From: Saturnia japonica
Taxonomy: Eukaryota > Arthropoda > Insecta > Lepidoptera > Saturniidae
NCBI GenBank assembly: GCA_033032175.1
Contig: CM065331.1
Span: forward strand, 8,494,370-8,558,369
DNA length: 64,000 bases
Direction: 5' to 3'
The notes under the pieces were generated by a model. That model made no database searches. It was given only the letters and a program-made list of their open reading frames with translations, and was not told the DNA's origin. Below, piece by piece: positions 23,690-34,700 of the stretch; within the stretch, counting starts at the first letter, position 1; every line of letters starts with the position of its first letter. Made by a program: the position numbers and the translations under genes.

Positions 23690-23885
23690 TTCAGTTTTTT
23701 AATATTACTTCCAAGTCGAAGGTCCAATGACAATGAAATTAAAATGGGACCATCCTTAAAGCATCTCCCTTTTCAACGAAAACAGAATCATCCAAATCAA
23801 TTCATAAACAAAGAAGTTATGGTTGAACATCCATAAAGAAAAATATACATTGGAATTGACCTGTCTTTTTTTTTATTCGTTTAAT
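23690..23885 (-). repeat. Family E short interspersed repeat
   Basis: Inverted copy: 'caatgaaattaaaatggga', 'gaacatccataaag' and 'acctgtctttttttttattc'. Confidence 0.65.
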
Positions 23886-23899
23886 CAATAGATAATTTT

Positions 23900-24060
23900 C
23901 CTACTTACGATATCGGGTCCTCTAAGCGTAACGTGAAGAGATATTTATGTAGTCCCGTACGACAGTGATGACTGTCGATAGATTCAGATCACTCGGTGGT
24001 CGCCGTTGTGTTTGGATTGTACTGTGCTCACAATCAAGGATATTACTGACAATATGCCGA
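23900..24060 (-). repeat. LINE 3' scrap plus a repeat shared with 43.4 kb
   Basis: 'tcgggtcctctaagcgtaacgtgaagagat' (two phrases) matches the 3' side of the LINE relic at 15326-15357. 23985-24035 ('gatagattcagatcact', 'ggtggtcgccgttgt', 'tactgtgctc') matches 43437-43490. Confidence 0.5.
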
Positions 24061-25224
24061 ACTATAATAAAACATGATTCTAACGTTCAACACGTTTTTA
24101 AAACGCAATAGAAAGGGAACGATGTAAATACGTTTGATACTCGATCTAAATCCTTGCTTGTGACGTCAGCGGTAAAGTGTTAAATCCTCTGTTGAAATGT
24201 GTAATAAATATGCAGTCGCAGGAAGCCGCGGAAATGTTTAGGAGTCGTTTATTTTATTCCGATACCACGGGCAGTCTGAGTGTTGCCTGTTAAAATTCTA
24301 TTAATTTCCCTGAATATAATTTAAGTGTAAATGTAATGTGTGTGATAGTTTTGAAGATATACTTTTTTTTTGTCACGTTTAGTAGATGGTAAACTTGAGA
24401 ACTGCGCGCGCATCCTGTGACGGAACTGCGACATGATGAAGTTAGCCAAGAATGATTGTAATGTGAATTCATTTGAATGACTTATTTTTAATTCTATAAA
24501 AATAATTTAATGTTGTATATTTATTATTCTAATTTTACTTTTAAAGATTTCAGATGTTTTTTTTTCAGGTGAATTTCAGTTATATTTAACAAAGAATAGA
24601 CATAATATTATCTTCTGAATAGGATTGTTTTAAATTTATCTATACTAACGTAATAAAGAGTTAAAGGTTATGATTTCGAATGTAGGAAGATTGATTCCTA
24701 GAAATCACTCCAGAATATTTTATTTAAGCTTCTAAATTTTAATTTTACAACTAATTCCTAATCCTTAAAAAATATAGGTACTTATTAAAAATTCTTCAAT
24801 TCTCGTTAGTATTTTAATCTGGCAACCCAGTTTGGATTTATAGTACTGAAATCGCACGCGAAACCGTCTAGATCTTTTAAAGCTGATTGCTTGTGATTTA
24901 ATACGGCCAGTTTTATTTTGTATAATTGTAAAACCGAGCGTAATGGGTTCGATTCTCGCTAGTCAATAAAACTTTATAAATTATAGTTTTAATATTTCTC
25001 ATTCTCGATATTGTACACCGGCATACCTACATAACAATCAAAGAGATTAATTTAATTGACGTTTCAAACATAAGTACTTACTGACACTGGCAAATATTTA
25101 ACCGTTGCTATAACAAAAAAAAATAACGTTATCATTATACGCTTGTAAAAATAACCAGTAACCATTTTATTAGTCAGAATATCTTCTTCAAAGAATGAAA
25201 AAAGTGATTGAATTTTTTTAATCA
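24061..25224. other. Unassigned intronic DNA
   Basis: No gene or repeat recognised. Confidence 0.3.
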
Positions 25225-25640
25225 CAAGTATGGTCATGTGTGGAATACTCCTGTCACCTTTGTGATGGATCAGCCAAATATCTGTTGGCCGCTTTTGACT
25301 CTATTGAGCGCCGAGCTCGTCGACTTGTTGGTGATGAAGCTCTGATGAAGGTAAAAATGCTCAGTCTAGAGCATCAACGTAAGGCAGCTTGCCTCTCAGT
25401 GTTTTACAGGTTAACTTTGATATTGCAGGATTAAATTCAACTAAATACTGTGAGGGCTTCCACTCTTATGTTCGCTTCCTCGTTCATTCTGCAAACGGCT
25501 AAGAGAAGTGGAACTCACTCTCGCCGTCTGTCTTCCTGCCCTTGGGAGTCTTCAAGTGGAGAGTGATTAAGCATTTGATAAATAGGCGCGATCCATCGTC
25601 GGCCTCGTAAACACTTAGTTTACGTGAGATCAAGGCCAAG
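25225..25640 (+). pseudogene. LINE ORF2 C-terminal relic
   Basis: The frame at 25240-25434 reads 'YSCHLCDGSAKYLLAAFDSIERRARRLVGDEAL' then 'SLEHQRKAACLSVFYRL', the typical tail of a lepidopteran LINE reverse transcriptase. In shifted frames it continues as a serine/arginine stretch and 'REVELTLAV.LPLGVFKWRV' type text to about 25600. Frameshifts make it dead. It is the same broad family as 15340-15750 and 45190-45990. Confidence 0.65.
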
Positions 25641-26689
25641 CGCATACCTGTACACCATAAATAAAAAATTGACATAGACTGAAAGAATAGTTTGTTAGCT
25701 TATGAATGTCCAAATAACCACACAGTTATGATTTCTTGATATCTGTTTTGTCATTCTGCTCCGTTAGTCTATTATGTCAATCAGTTCTTTTTTTCGACAA
25801 ACTATACTGCTATACAGCGCTTTTATTCCCACAGAGTAAATTCACAACCACTAATGTCAAACTTGAAAAATAATGTTGCCATATTTATGTTTATTGAAAG
25901 TTTTTATTTATTATTTCGAATATTTTATGCTATTCAACATACCTAATCATTTACTATTATCATTAGATAATTCAGGAAACTATAAAAGTATATAATATGG
26001 CGAACAACAGCAAAACACTAAAAACTAAAAAAGAACACTTTGGTCGACTCACGAGAAATGCGAAAATGTGTCCTGTATTTCAAGGATTCAATGAATATCT
26101 CATACAGTTTTACAATTAGTACCGATTGGTGACATCACTATTTTAAAAAACACATGAAACTAGCAACACATAAAATGTCATTTTGCTCTATGGAAATAAA
26201 AAACGCAGTATACGATGAGCGATCGTCACGACGTTATGTATACTACTAGCTATTACCCGCGACTTCGAGCAAATATACATAAAAAAGGAAAAGCTTAAAA
26301 AATAGGAACTTACACCTAACGCGACTAATTTATACAATGATTTAAAAAAGATGGCCGCCATCGCTTCACACGTCACGGCCAATAAAAAACTGTTATTCAA
26401 TTATAGGGGACCCTTATGTCGTTAATTAGGCGATGTGTAGGGAAAAGGGAGGTATTAGCGGCGAATTGGGGAAATTGGGCCCCACATCTCGTAATAATTA
26501 CGTGGAGAATAATTTACTATTTGACAAATATCATCGCATCGCGTGCCCGGTCGTAGGTCAGTGTATATAGTTAATTATTTTAAAAAAAGAACAAGTTATC
26601 GTAAAAGAACGAAAATATAAATACAAATATAACCAGTATTCATTGATATATTAACAGATATATATGTAGTCATATATAGACAGCGAGAG
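25641..26689. other. Unassigned intronic DNA
   Basis: No gene. 26246-26249 is a CTAG terminus ('actagctattacccgcgactt'), probably a decayed Helitron end on the - strand. 26330-26560 is less AT-rich ('aagatggccgccatcgc', 'gggaaattgggccccac') with several TAATTA-type homeodomain cores, but no support for function. Confidence 0.3.
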
Positions 26690-26935
26690 CCGGGCCCCAT
26701 AGTTTCACTCGTATTAAATTTATTCGACCAACTCACCAACGTACCCGTGTAGCCTATGTAGCTTGCCAGATTACATGACATTAATAATTACTGCTCTGCT
26801 CCCTAGGGCTGTAGCGTGAAGTTTTATATCCTATAATATTCCTCGATATATAAGCTATGAAATACAAAAAAAAAATACAAATCTGACTTATAGTTCCGAA
26901 CATTAGCGTGTTCAAACAAATAAAACCTTGTATAT
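26690..26935 (-). mobile_element. Family C repeat
   Basis: Landmarks 'agtttcactcgtattaaatt', 'acccgtgtagcctatg', 'ttactgctctgctccc' and 'attagcgtgttcaaacaaa' align with 6223-6470. The 3' CTAG is mutated. Confidence 0.5.
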
Positions 26936-27113
26936 AATATATCAATTATTGATATTTATTGTATAAGCTAGAAATAGATGAGATTGAGGTAGAGCCAGAA
27001 AGATAAATTGGAGTTTAATTTGGATAATGAATGTAGAAATGAATTAAAACTAAATAAGTGTTTGATACCTACATATAGTAACTTGCATTAATGAAAAAAA
27101 AATAATTAAATTA

Positions 27114-27469
27114 CCATTATATTATGTAATACGTGAAGTAAAAATATTCTTCCCCTTTTTAAGCGTATTGCGTGCACGGAAGACTGAGATTTGGCATGGT
27201 TAAAGTTTATATGGAGAAGGAGTGCAGAAAACTAAAATTTATATATAATATCTGTTACTAATATATGAAATAACATAAATTAATATGTACTGCGAATCCT
27301 AACCCGACCATTGAACTTAGACCCTTCAAAATAATGACATTGTCTCAATGAAAAGTGACAGCAAATGATATAATATTCAGTGTTTAGGTTCATACTGCAA
27401 ATGAAAAACAGAAAATAGTCTATGATTAAAAAGTCGCTCGTCGAATTTAGATCATTGGGCGACCGCTAG
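27114..27469 (+). mobile_element. Non-autonomous Helitron, family A
   Basis: 'taatacgtgaagtaaaa', 'ggcatggttaaagtttatat', 'gagaaggagtgcagaaaact' and an end 'gcgaccgCTAG' (27466-27469). The terminal hairpin is decayed compared with 6486-6807. Confidence 0.65.
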
Positions 27470-28313
27470 CAGGTATTATTAATATTATGAACTATAGACC
27501 GGAAAACAGAAGATAATGTCTCGCCCAAATAAATATTATAATAATGGCAATAAAGATTTTATTATAATTTTCATTGTTGGCCTATAAAATCCTATAAAAA
27601 TCAGTGTCATTGCCTGGTTAATATTTAAAAAAAAACAGTGTAATAATGGCGTTCGAATTATTTACAACTGGCATACTTATTACGCAACGCGTAAGTAAGT
27701 ACACAGTGTTATTTAATTACAGTATAAAACTCCCCTTTATTCACATAGACGCGGCCTCACATCGATACGAACGGACGTACATTAATTTATTACAAGCTTT
27801 AATTACTACATTTCTGTTTACGTTTTATATTTGTCCCGCTTCGATAAATTAATAATTTAGTTGGTCGGATTAAAATACTTAGCTCGATTTAAGATAAGAC
27901 AACTTGTGTCCGAATGGACGGCGACCATCATACACTGAGTCTAACAGCCGTCCTAGTATAGCGTTCACGGGATACGTATATGTCGGAGTAAAAGAGTCAA
28001 AACATGTTTAAAACGTGTCGGCGCACGCGGGTAGTCTAAAAACAAATGTTTTAAATCTACCGCCACCTACGACGTCCCGTCGAGAATACTACATCTATGC
28101 TGATTATTTATAATAAAAAGTTATACAAAAAAATACCAAAATCTATCCTCTAAAAGTAGTTTTTGCATAATGCGTGCGTAATTAATAAGTTCTTATCTTT
28201 GTTTATGCACAAAGAGAGAGTCGATTCCAGACATTACTATTATTCACGTAATGAGCCATCCTATAATGTTTTCATAATGTAACGCGAAATTCAAATAATA
28301 TTTTTGTCCCCAG
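27470..28313. other. End of probable homeobox intron 1
   Basis: No repeat or gene recognised; it ends in the 3' splice acceptor 'tttttgtccccag' at 28301-28313. Confidence 0.5.
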
Positions 28314-28405
28314 GTCCTAGAAGCAGAAGGACTAAGAAGAAAATGAATCCAGAAGAGAAGAGACCTAGAACCGCTTTCAGTGCTGCCCAACTCGCCAGAC
28401 TTAAG
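28314..28405 (+). CDS. inv: Engrailed/Invected-class homeobox gene, exon with homeodomain N-terminus
   Basis: The 92-bp exon lies between acceptor 'tttgtccccag' and donor 'ag|gtatat'. It opens with the last two bases of a split Gly codon, then 30 codons: PRSRRTKKKMNPEEKRPRTA followed by FSAAQLARLK. This is the basic linker plus residues 1-17 of an engrailed-class homeodomain, with Arg5 and Phe8 in place. Engrailed-class proteins are nuclear DNA-binding repressors that pattern segments and, in butterflies, wing compartments and eyespots. The upstream exon (EH1 to EH3) is not found in 28 kb to the left, as expected for invected with a long first intron. Paralogue choice between inv and en is tentative. 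Confidence 0.85.
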
Positions 28406-29071
28406 GTATATAAATAAATGCATATTATTTTAAAATAGATACATACCGTACTGCAAACCTCTTGGTAGATGTAAATACACTGGGTTATCTTGAAACGCGA
28501 CAAACCAAAAGAAAATCATTGTGACATTATTATCACCATCAATTAATCCCTAGCACCTCGCTTGATTACTGGATGTACACCGGCTTATCCCGGAACGTGA
28601 TAAACCAAAAGAAAGTCACTGTGACAGTATTATCACCATGTGCATGGTAGTCGCGACCAAGTCGGGTGCAGGTCCCTACCACCTCGCTTGGTTACTGGAT
28701 ATACACCGGCTGATACTGGAACGCGATAAACCTAAGCGTACTATGACAAGTGTTAAAACTAATTTATGGTGATGGCGATTCAATCGACTACAAGTGTCGT
28801 GAATTAAAAACCTAGACCGAATATATGACGTAGTGCAAAGGTTATTTTTACAAAACTGTGAAAAAAATGGTAGATATGTTTTTGCGAGCGTAATATAATA
28901 TTATTATGTTCCAAAAATGTGCTGAAATCCATCATGCCGTTCAGACTACAGAGCACGCCAAAGAAATAGACATATGTAAATACGTTTGAAAACGTGAAAC
29001 ACCATGTTTTTTACGCAGTCATGTAAAAAATAAACTTTAGAGCAATAGCTTTATCATTTATTTTTCCCCAG
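28406..29071 (+). other. Homeobox intron (666 bp)
   Basis: It runs from donor gtatat to acceptor 'tttttccccag' and splits the homeodomain between Lys17 and His18, the conserved intron position of en and inv. About 28470-28790 holds a degenerate tandem duplication. Confidence 0.85.
28470..28790 (+). repeat. Degenerate tandem repeat inside the homeobox intron
   Basis: Three units share 'cacctcgcttg.ttactggat', 'acaccggct.at.c.ggaac' and 'cgataaacc.aag'. Unit ends fall near 28500, 28613 and 28733, with 'ccaaaagaaa.tca.tgtgac' and 'attatcaccat' in the first two. Unit length is about 110-120 bp, with an extra 35-bp piece in the middle spacer. Confidence 0.7.
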
Positions 29072-29302
29072 CACGAGTTCATCGAAAACCGATACCTGAC
29101 CGAGCGTAGGCGGCAGAGCCTCGCCGCGGAACTGGGCTTGGCTGAAGCGCAGATCAAAATCTGGTTCCAGAACAAACGGGCCAAGATCAAGAAGGCGACA
29201 GGGCAGAGGAACCCACTGGCGATGCAGCTGATGGCCCAAGGGCTGTATAATCACAGTACCGTCACTGAGAGCGACGAGGACGAAGAGATTAATGTCACGT
29301 AG
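29072..29302 (+). CDS. inv: Engrailed/Invected-class homeobox gene, last exon
   Basis: 76 codons plus TAG follow the acceptor 'tttttccccag' and stay in phase with 28314-28405. They encode homeodomain residues 18-60, including Tyr25, the recognition helix [14 protein letters not shown] with Gln50 and Asn51, then the class-typical [20 protein letters not shown] region (EH5) and an acidic tail ending DEDEEINVT. Asn51 and Gln50 set the TAATTA preference known for engrailed proteins. Ile at position 21 and Met in LAMQL are less usual. There are no stops or frameshifts, so the gene looks intact here. The antisense frame at 29054-29326 is a shadow. Confidence 0.92.
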   Translation, partial: HEFIENRYLTERRRQSLAAELGLAEAQIKIWFQNKRAKIKKATGQRNPLAMQLMAQGLYNHSTVTESDEDEEINVT

Positions 29303-29458
29303 GTTAGACAAGGATGCATTAACCACTCGACATTCTGGTTTTTACTGTAGAGAAAATATCTCCTCACCTCGGAGGTAAAATGTTATGTCACAAATTTATG
29401 TAAACTAAAAAAAACCCTCTAAATAATGTAACCAATTGATCTGAGGCACAAAAGTCTA

Positions 29459-29464
29459 AATAAA
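29459..29464 (+). terminator. Candidate poly(A) signal AATAAA
   Basis: First AATAAA downstream of the homeobox stop codon, 157 bases after it. Others at 30260 and 30341. Confidence 0.4.
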
Positions 29465-29934
29465 TATTGGATTAGATGAATTAGGTATATATACTTGATA
29501 TTTAATTGAAATGATTAAATATGGCAGTAGAAAGAATGAGTGTAATTTTTGTAAAAATGAAAAAAAATTATGTGGTAGGTTTTGCTGTGAAGCTATATAA
29601 AGCTTACTTCGGTAGCTTGTAATTAAGATTTCAAATATAAATAAGTCACAGATATTAATAACGTTTTCTTTTGTTAAGCAATAAGCGACAACACAGAGAT
29701 TAATTTGTTTTTTGTTTCAAGTTTGTTACATAAATTTATATATTTTTTCAAAAGGCCAGACATCAAAAACGTTGTAACAATCAACCTTACGCTCCACCAA
29801 TAAAAAATACTTTGTTTTGGAAATTCACAGTGTATTCTTAAAAGATTTAAATGCAAAAACATTTCGTAATTTCTAGAACAAGAAGAAGGAAATTACTCAA
29901 AAGCAATTCAAAATCAAATATCAATAACAAAATA

Positions 29935-30045
29935 ATCTTTCAATTAGGCCCTAAGAAGGCACTTATGAACGTCGAAACACTACTGTCGGTTCGGAAAATA
30001 TCTGAGACATCGAGAAGAACCGGTAAGAAACTCGATCGGGTTTAA
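29935..30045 (-). mobile_element. CR1-type LINE 3' end fragment
   Basis: Shares 'ggccctaagaaggcacttatgaacgtc' (split into phrases), 'tcgagaagaaccggtaagaaactc' with 33985-34075, and the inverse at 33315-33420. At 34 kb this segment directly follows a CR1-like ORF, which identifies it as that LINE's 3' end. Confidence 0.6.
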
Positions 30046-30346
30046 GTTTTGTTTTGTGTTTTTTTGTTTATCTATTGGTAATATAATTAACGAATGAACG
30101 CAATTTTGTCAGCTTCATTACCAATTTAGTTTAACTTATTGAAACTTGGAAATTAATTTAGTTGATTAATTCATTCTCAAGTTTGCTACTGAATGCATAA
30201 ACTCAAGAATATTTAATTATTAAATAGAATCTAAAGAAAAAAGTATTATAATTATGTAAAATAAATAAATAGGTTATTATTCATATTAATGTTAAGAACT
30301 TTTTGTCGTGTCTTAAATTCGAAATAATTATTTTTATGTAAATAAA

Positions 30347-31586
30347 ATTAAAGCCTTATTGAGACTATTCAATATTATGAGGAAATGTGAACGGCCTATA
30401 GTACTATACAAACGTTATCTTCTGTTGTATCACTTGATAATGACACTATACAAGTTTTATATCGTACTATCTATATCTGCCACTGTCAGATTTTTACATT
30501 GATTTTTTTCTTTTGTGGTAGAAAACAGGGGAATACGAGATAATGATTTTGTCTTTCTTACATAGGTATAATCAGTCCAAGCTGCAGTTGTCTTCCTCGA
30601 GCTCTATTTGGTTGTTCGTGTAGAGCGTGACAGCAATACATTTTTGTTAACAATATTCTTCAAATCTTTTACCGACCGCGTTTCCTCTTAATAAGTATTG
30701 TGGAAGAAAATGTTCCTTTTGTAAATATATATACATCGTTAATGTATTTATTTCTGTTAGTACATAAATCATGAGTCATCGCTTCTATATACTATAATAC
30801 TTAATAAGTGATTAAAGTTACAATATAAAGTGTAGGTAAAGTAATTACTAAAAGAAACACGTTATTATAAATCAATCATTCGTTAAAATTTAACAAAATG
30901 TGTTTAAAATTTACAAAATAATATTTCTTTTTGTAAAATATTTTTTATATTCCTCTCAGTTAAATCAAATACAGACGCAAGCACATGGCTCTAGCAAAGA
31001 TATTGGAGAACGGGAAGAGGGTGGGTTGTAACAAAAATATTTGCTCTAGACGTTTACACTAAAAGTATTTTACCGTTTGTCAAAGTGTAAAATGTTTGAT
31101 TTAGACAAAATTATGATGCGATAGATTAACCAAAATAAAGTTTAAATCTATTGAAGTTTAAAAAAAAACGATCAAACGCTATTTGGACTCACTTATTATT
31201 TACACAATAAATTTTGTGTAGTAATTACGTACACCTACCATTGCGCAGTGGGAAAAAATACTTAATAAATATGGATTTCTCGGCGTTTCGAATTGCCAAA
31301 AGAAGTTATATCCTCGCCACACAAATTAAACAGCTGGCACAAGTTAGTGTTATGTTAATTTTAAAACATTAATAAAGTAATTAAAGCTCTTTATTCACAC
31401 CATTATTATCTTCCATTTTGTTTACATTTATAGATTGTAAATAATTTATTTTATTTAAATTTAATTAGCTGTTTATTAATTGATCATAAATTAATTATTG
31501 TGACTGTGTTAATTTGTAATTATTGTGTAAAGAATATAAATTATGTTTTCAAGATAATGTTTTTTTAATGGTTTTATTTTGAATTA
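30347..31586. other. Intergenic AT-rich DNA
   Basis: Nothing recognised beyond homopolymer runs. Confidence 0.35.
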
Positions 31587-31775
31587 CCTTTTTAACTGAC
31601 TTTAAAAAAAGGAGGAGGTTCTCAGTTAGTTGTTTATTTAGATATTACATTTAGATGATTCTTTTTTCGTTTGAAAGGGAATAAATACCTCAAGAGTGTT
31701 CCCATTTTTATTTTATTGGCATTTGAATTTCGGAGATAAATCAGGGAACTCGAAATCGTTGAAATTGATTTTCTT
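31587..31775 (+). repeat. Family E short interspersed repeat
   Basis: 'aactgactttaaaaaaagg', 'ggaggttctcagtt', 'acctcaagagtgttccc' and 'attggcatttgaatttc' match the other family E copies. Confidence 0.75.
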
Positions 31776-31829
31776 TTCTGTGAAAAATTATCTTTACTAC
31801 GGGTTTCGATTTATTTTTTTTATACCACG

Positions 31830-32110
31830 ATGATGGTAACCAAATACGCGGTACGCCTTATGGACGCTTTCAAAACTTCAAGGATCACACGCACGTTGCC
31901 AACCCTTTAAAAACTTGTTCACTACCCTGTTAAAGAACTCCGTACTGTACCCTGGGAGCGCATTCCACATCTGCAGCGTACGCGGATGAGAACTTATTTG
32001 AAACTGTCCGCTACCATTTAGTTTCCAAAATGTGTGAGGATGAACTCCCTGCCAATGGCGAACGTTGGCTTCATGTCGATCAAATCCTCGATACACAATA
32101 CATTATTTAA
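31830..32110 (-). pseudogene. LINE ORF2 C-terminal relic
   Basis: The leftward frame 32096-31878 reads 'HPHTFWKLNGSGQFQISSHPRTLQMWNALPGYSTEFFNRVVNKFLKGWQR'. This is the familiar 'R..F..RT..MWN.LP' and 'F.....FLKG' tail of lepidopteran LINE reverse transcriptases. It is 5'-truncated, with no RT core. Confidence 0.65.
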
Positions 32111-32935
32111 AAAAATTATATTCTACCGCAGTCAACAATTTTTACTTAGTTTTTCAATTAACAGTCTAGTCTTTCACTAAACGGCGTAGTTTAAGGAGCG
32201 GCATTCAATTAAACGCCTTAGGTAAATAACTTAATTCGGTAACGTTTAACAACTTGGCTAGCCGAGAGTAGATGTAAACTACTTGTACGAATTTAGGGAT
32301 AAAATATTATAAATTACCTATATTATAGGATATACCTACTATAGTTTTACCTAAAGTTTTATAATTCTAAAGCGAACAGAAGCGACGAGCGTGTTAGGAT
32401 TCTTGTGATGAGTAACGCCAAGTTAAAATTTTATCCCTTTACTATGTATAAAATGTAAATTGTTACGTAGTGCAAATTTCGCTATAACCTAAAACATTAT
32501 TTCCACTATTAATTATGGTTTAAAAAAAAGTAATACTGATAAACGTTATAAAACCATTTTGCAAGATAAAATCTTATAACTTCATTGAATTGTAATGTAA
32601 TCCTAAAAATATTTTACACGATAAAATCCTAAATAACTTCCTTGATTTACAGTATCTACTCTGCTTACGTAACACCAGGAACAGTGCCGACTAAAAAAGG
32701 ACGCCGGCTTCGTACAGAATAAATCCTTTATTACAATGACATGATAATTTTTCAACTAATTTCAACATTTATAACCGTTGTCAGTAGGTAGCTATAGTTT
32801 TTACGTGTAAGTTATTTTATCCTTAAGTAATATTTCATTTTGTCCTAAAGTAATAAGTCATTTTATCCATGTACTATATACAAAATGATTTTAGCTGATC
32901 TTAGTTACATGCATTGAATATCATTTTTCTGATGA
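32111..32935. other. Unassigned DNA
   Basis: Nothing recognised. Confidence 0.3.
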
Positions 32936-33195
32936 TTTCTTTAAAACTTTCTGAGAACTCTTTAGCTCCATCGGCCATCCATTCTACGAGCTAAATGCTC
33001 CTCTCCTCATTTGTGTTTCGATCACGCAGAGTAACTCCGAGCATAGTCCTAATCGATGCCCTTTGAGTAACCTCAAGCTTTCTTATGAGGTCCATAGTTA
33101 GCGACCACGTCTCAGCACCATATGTCATCATTGGCGACACTGATCAAATACCTTCGTTTTGAGACGGATTTCATCTTGGATTGTTATGTGAATGA
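32936..33195 (-). pseudogene. RTE-type LINE ORF2 relic
   Basis: Leftward from about 33180, broken frames give 'LKTKVFDQC', 'MTYGAETWSLTMDLIRKLEVTQRASIRTMLGVTLRDRNTNEE' (in pieces) and then 'ARRMDGRWS'. This is the end of the RT and the thumb of lepidopteran RTE-like LINEs. Frameshifts are present. Confidence 0.65.
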
Positions 33196-33314
33196 TAGTG
33201 ATGTCAGGATGTCGGGAAGGAAATTATTTGGTTATTATTATAGTATTATAATAGACATTATTGTATTATATTATTACTATTTTACCTACTATTAATAAAA
33301 AGATAAAACCGATC

Positions 33315-33420
33315 AAGTTTCTTGCCGGTTCTTTTCGAAGACTGAAATATTTTCCGAACCAGCAGTAAGTAATTCATAAGTGCCTTCTTAAGGCCTAAAT
33401 TGAATAAAGATTTTTTTTAT
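33315..33420 (+). mobile_element. CR1-type LINE 3' end fragment
   Basis: 'agtttcttgccggttctttt', 'ttttccgaaccagcag' and 'ataagtgccttcttaaggcc' are the inverse of 29935-30045. Confidence 0.6.
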
Positions 33421-33978
33421 ATCTACTTGTAACCCAAAAATAAAACCCTATGTCAGTTTGTTTGCTTCCCATAGGAGATCTTATATATATTTAATATCTA
33501 TGGCTACGGACTTAAGTATGCGAGTGAAAATAGATCAAAGCAAACATGAAGACGGTATTCTTGTTAACAATTAGCAACTTCGATTCTTAGTAGACTTAAA
33601 TCATTTCGAAGTCTCTCCCCGGGTGATTTAGTTGAATGCTTAGTGAATTTGTTATTAATAATTTATCATTTCTTAAAATTGATACAATAAAAGCACTGGA
33701 AATGACTACGCGCTATTGTAATCTACTATATGTTATGGTGCATGGACTTCAACCGAAAATAAAGTATTAACTAACTTGGCAACTAATCCTCTTTATTGAA
33801 GACCATTACTGCCATAATCTAGTAAATATAAATAAATAAAATAAAACAATATTTTATTTCAGACAAGAAGTCCATTTAGTTAGTGTACACACAACTTAGA
33901 AATTAGTGTTAGTATTTCCACCTACCAAAAAAAAAAAATGTTTGGAACGCCAGAGTGATATGTAAGCAAAAAAGAAAA
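33421..33978. other. Unassigned DNA
   Basis: No feature recognised; an A run lies at about 33928-33939. Confidence 0.3.
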
Positions 33979-34570
33979 TCAAAAAGAGTCTTTAGTCAAT
34001 TTAGCCTCTAAGAAGGCATTTATGAACGTCAAAAACATCCTAGTCATCGAGAAGAACCGGTAAGAAACTCTATCTGAGTTATCTTCTTTTTTCCAACTAT
34101 ACAAGATATTAATATAATATGTATAATTATAATAATTGAGTGGATGCACAGAGAGGGAGTCACTTCCAGACATCACTATCGGTTTTGACGGTAAAACCCG
34201 CTCTTGATCCTTGGTCCTTGAACTTGTTGTCCAGTAAATCAGTAATGTGCTTCGGGATCTTGTTATAGAACCTAACACTATTACCTAAAAAAAATTTATT
34301 GGACCTACATAGTTTAAAACACGGTAAGACTAATTAATTTCAATTTCTAGTATTAACATTGTGCTGATCTTTGACAAAATATAGCTTGAATAAGTTTTTG
34401 CGAATATACATAAGTTATCATTGATATACTGAGAGGGCACAGTTAACATACTACATTTCTGGAATTTGTTCTTTAGTGATTCGCGAGGTCCCAGGTTGTA
34501 AATTGCACGAATTGCCTACTTTTGTAATATAAATACAGTATCTACCTCAGCTGCTGAACAAAATACTGTA
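33979..34570 (-). pseudogene. CR1-type LINE, ORF2 C-terminus and 3' end
   Basis: Leftward from about 34560: 'FILQK.AIRAIYNLGPRESLKNKF' and 'LTVPSQYINDNLCIFAKTY', then 'VRFYNKIPKHITDLLDNKFKD' near 34270-34200, a stop, and the 3' UTR repeat (33985-34075) seen elsewhere. These are hallmarks of lepidopteran CR1/Jockey-superfamily ORF2 tails. Stops and frameshifts; dead. Confidence 0.65.
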
Positions 34571-34700
34571 AGATATAAGCTATGAAATTAAGTGAAGAAA
34601 GGAAGCGAAACGTACCTAATGCCTCAGTATGGGATTGTCCCACATGTTTGCTACAGCTCTCAGGATACTGTTGGGGTTAGCACGTACCTTGCTCATGAGG
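34571..34700. other. Spacer, unassigned
   Basis: Short stretch between LINE relics; nothing recognised. Confidence 0.3.

Larger units (their letters stand above)
29303..30346 (+). other. Probable 3' UTR of the homeobox gene
   Basis: Non-coding DNA after the stop, with AATAAA signals at 29459-29464, 30260-30265 and 30341-30346. Which one is used cannot be told. A CR1-type LINE 3' end lies inside it at 29935-30045. Confidence 0.5.

Noticed and set aside
26330..26560. Homeodomain-binding enhancer
   Set aside because: TAATTA-type cores are expected by chance in AT-rich DNA; no other support.
29054..29326. 90-codon - strand frame over the homeobox exon
   Set aside because: Antisense shadow of the homeodomain coding sequence.
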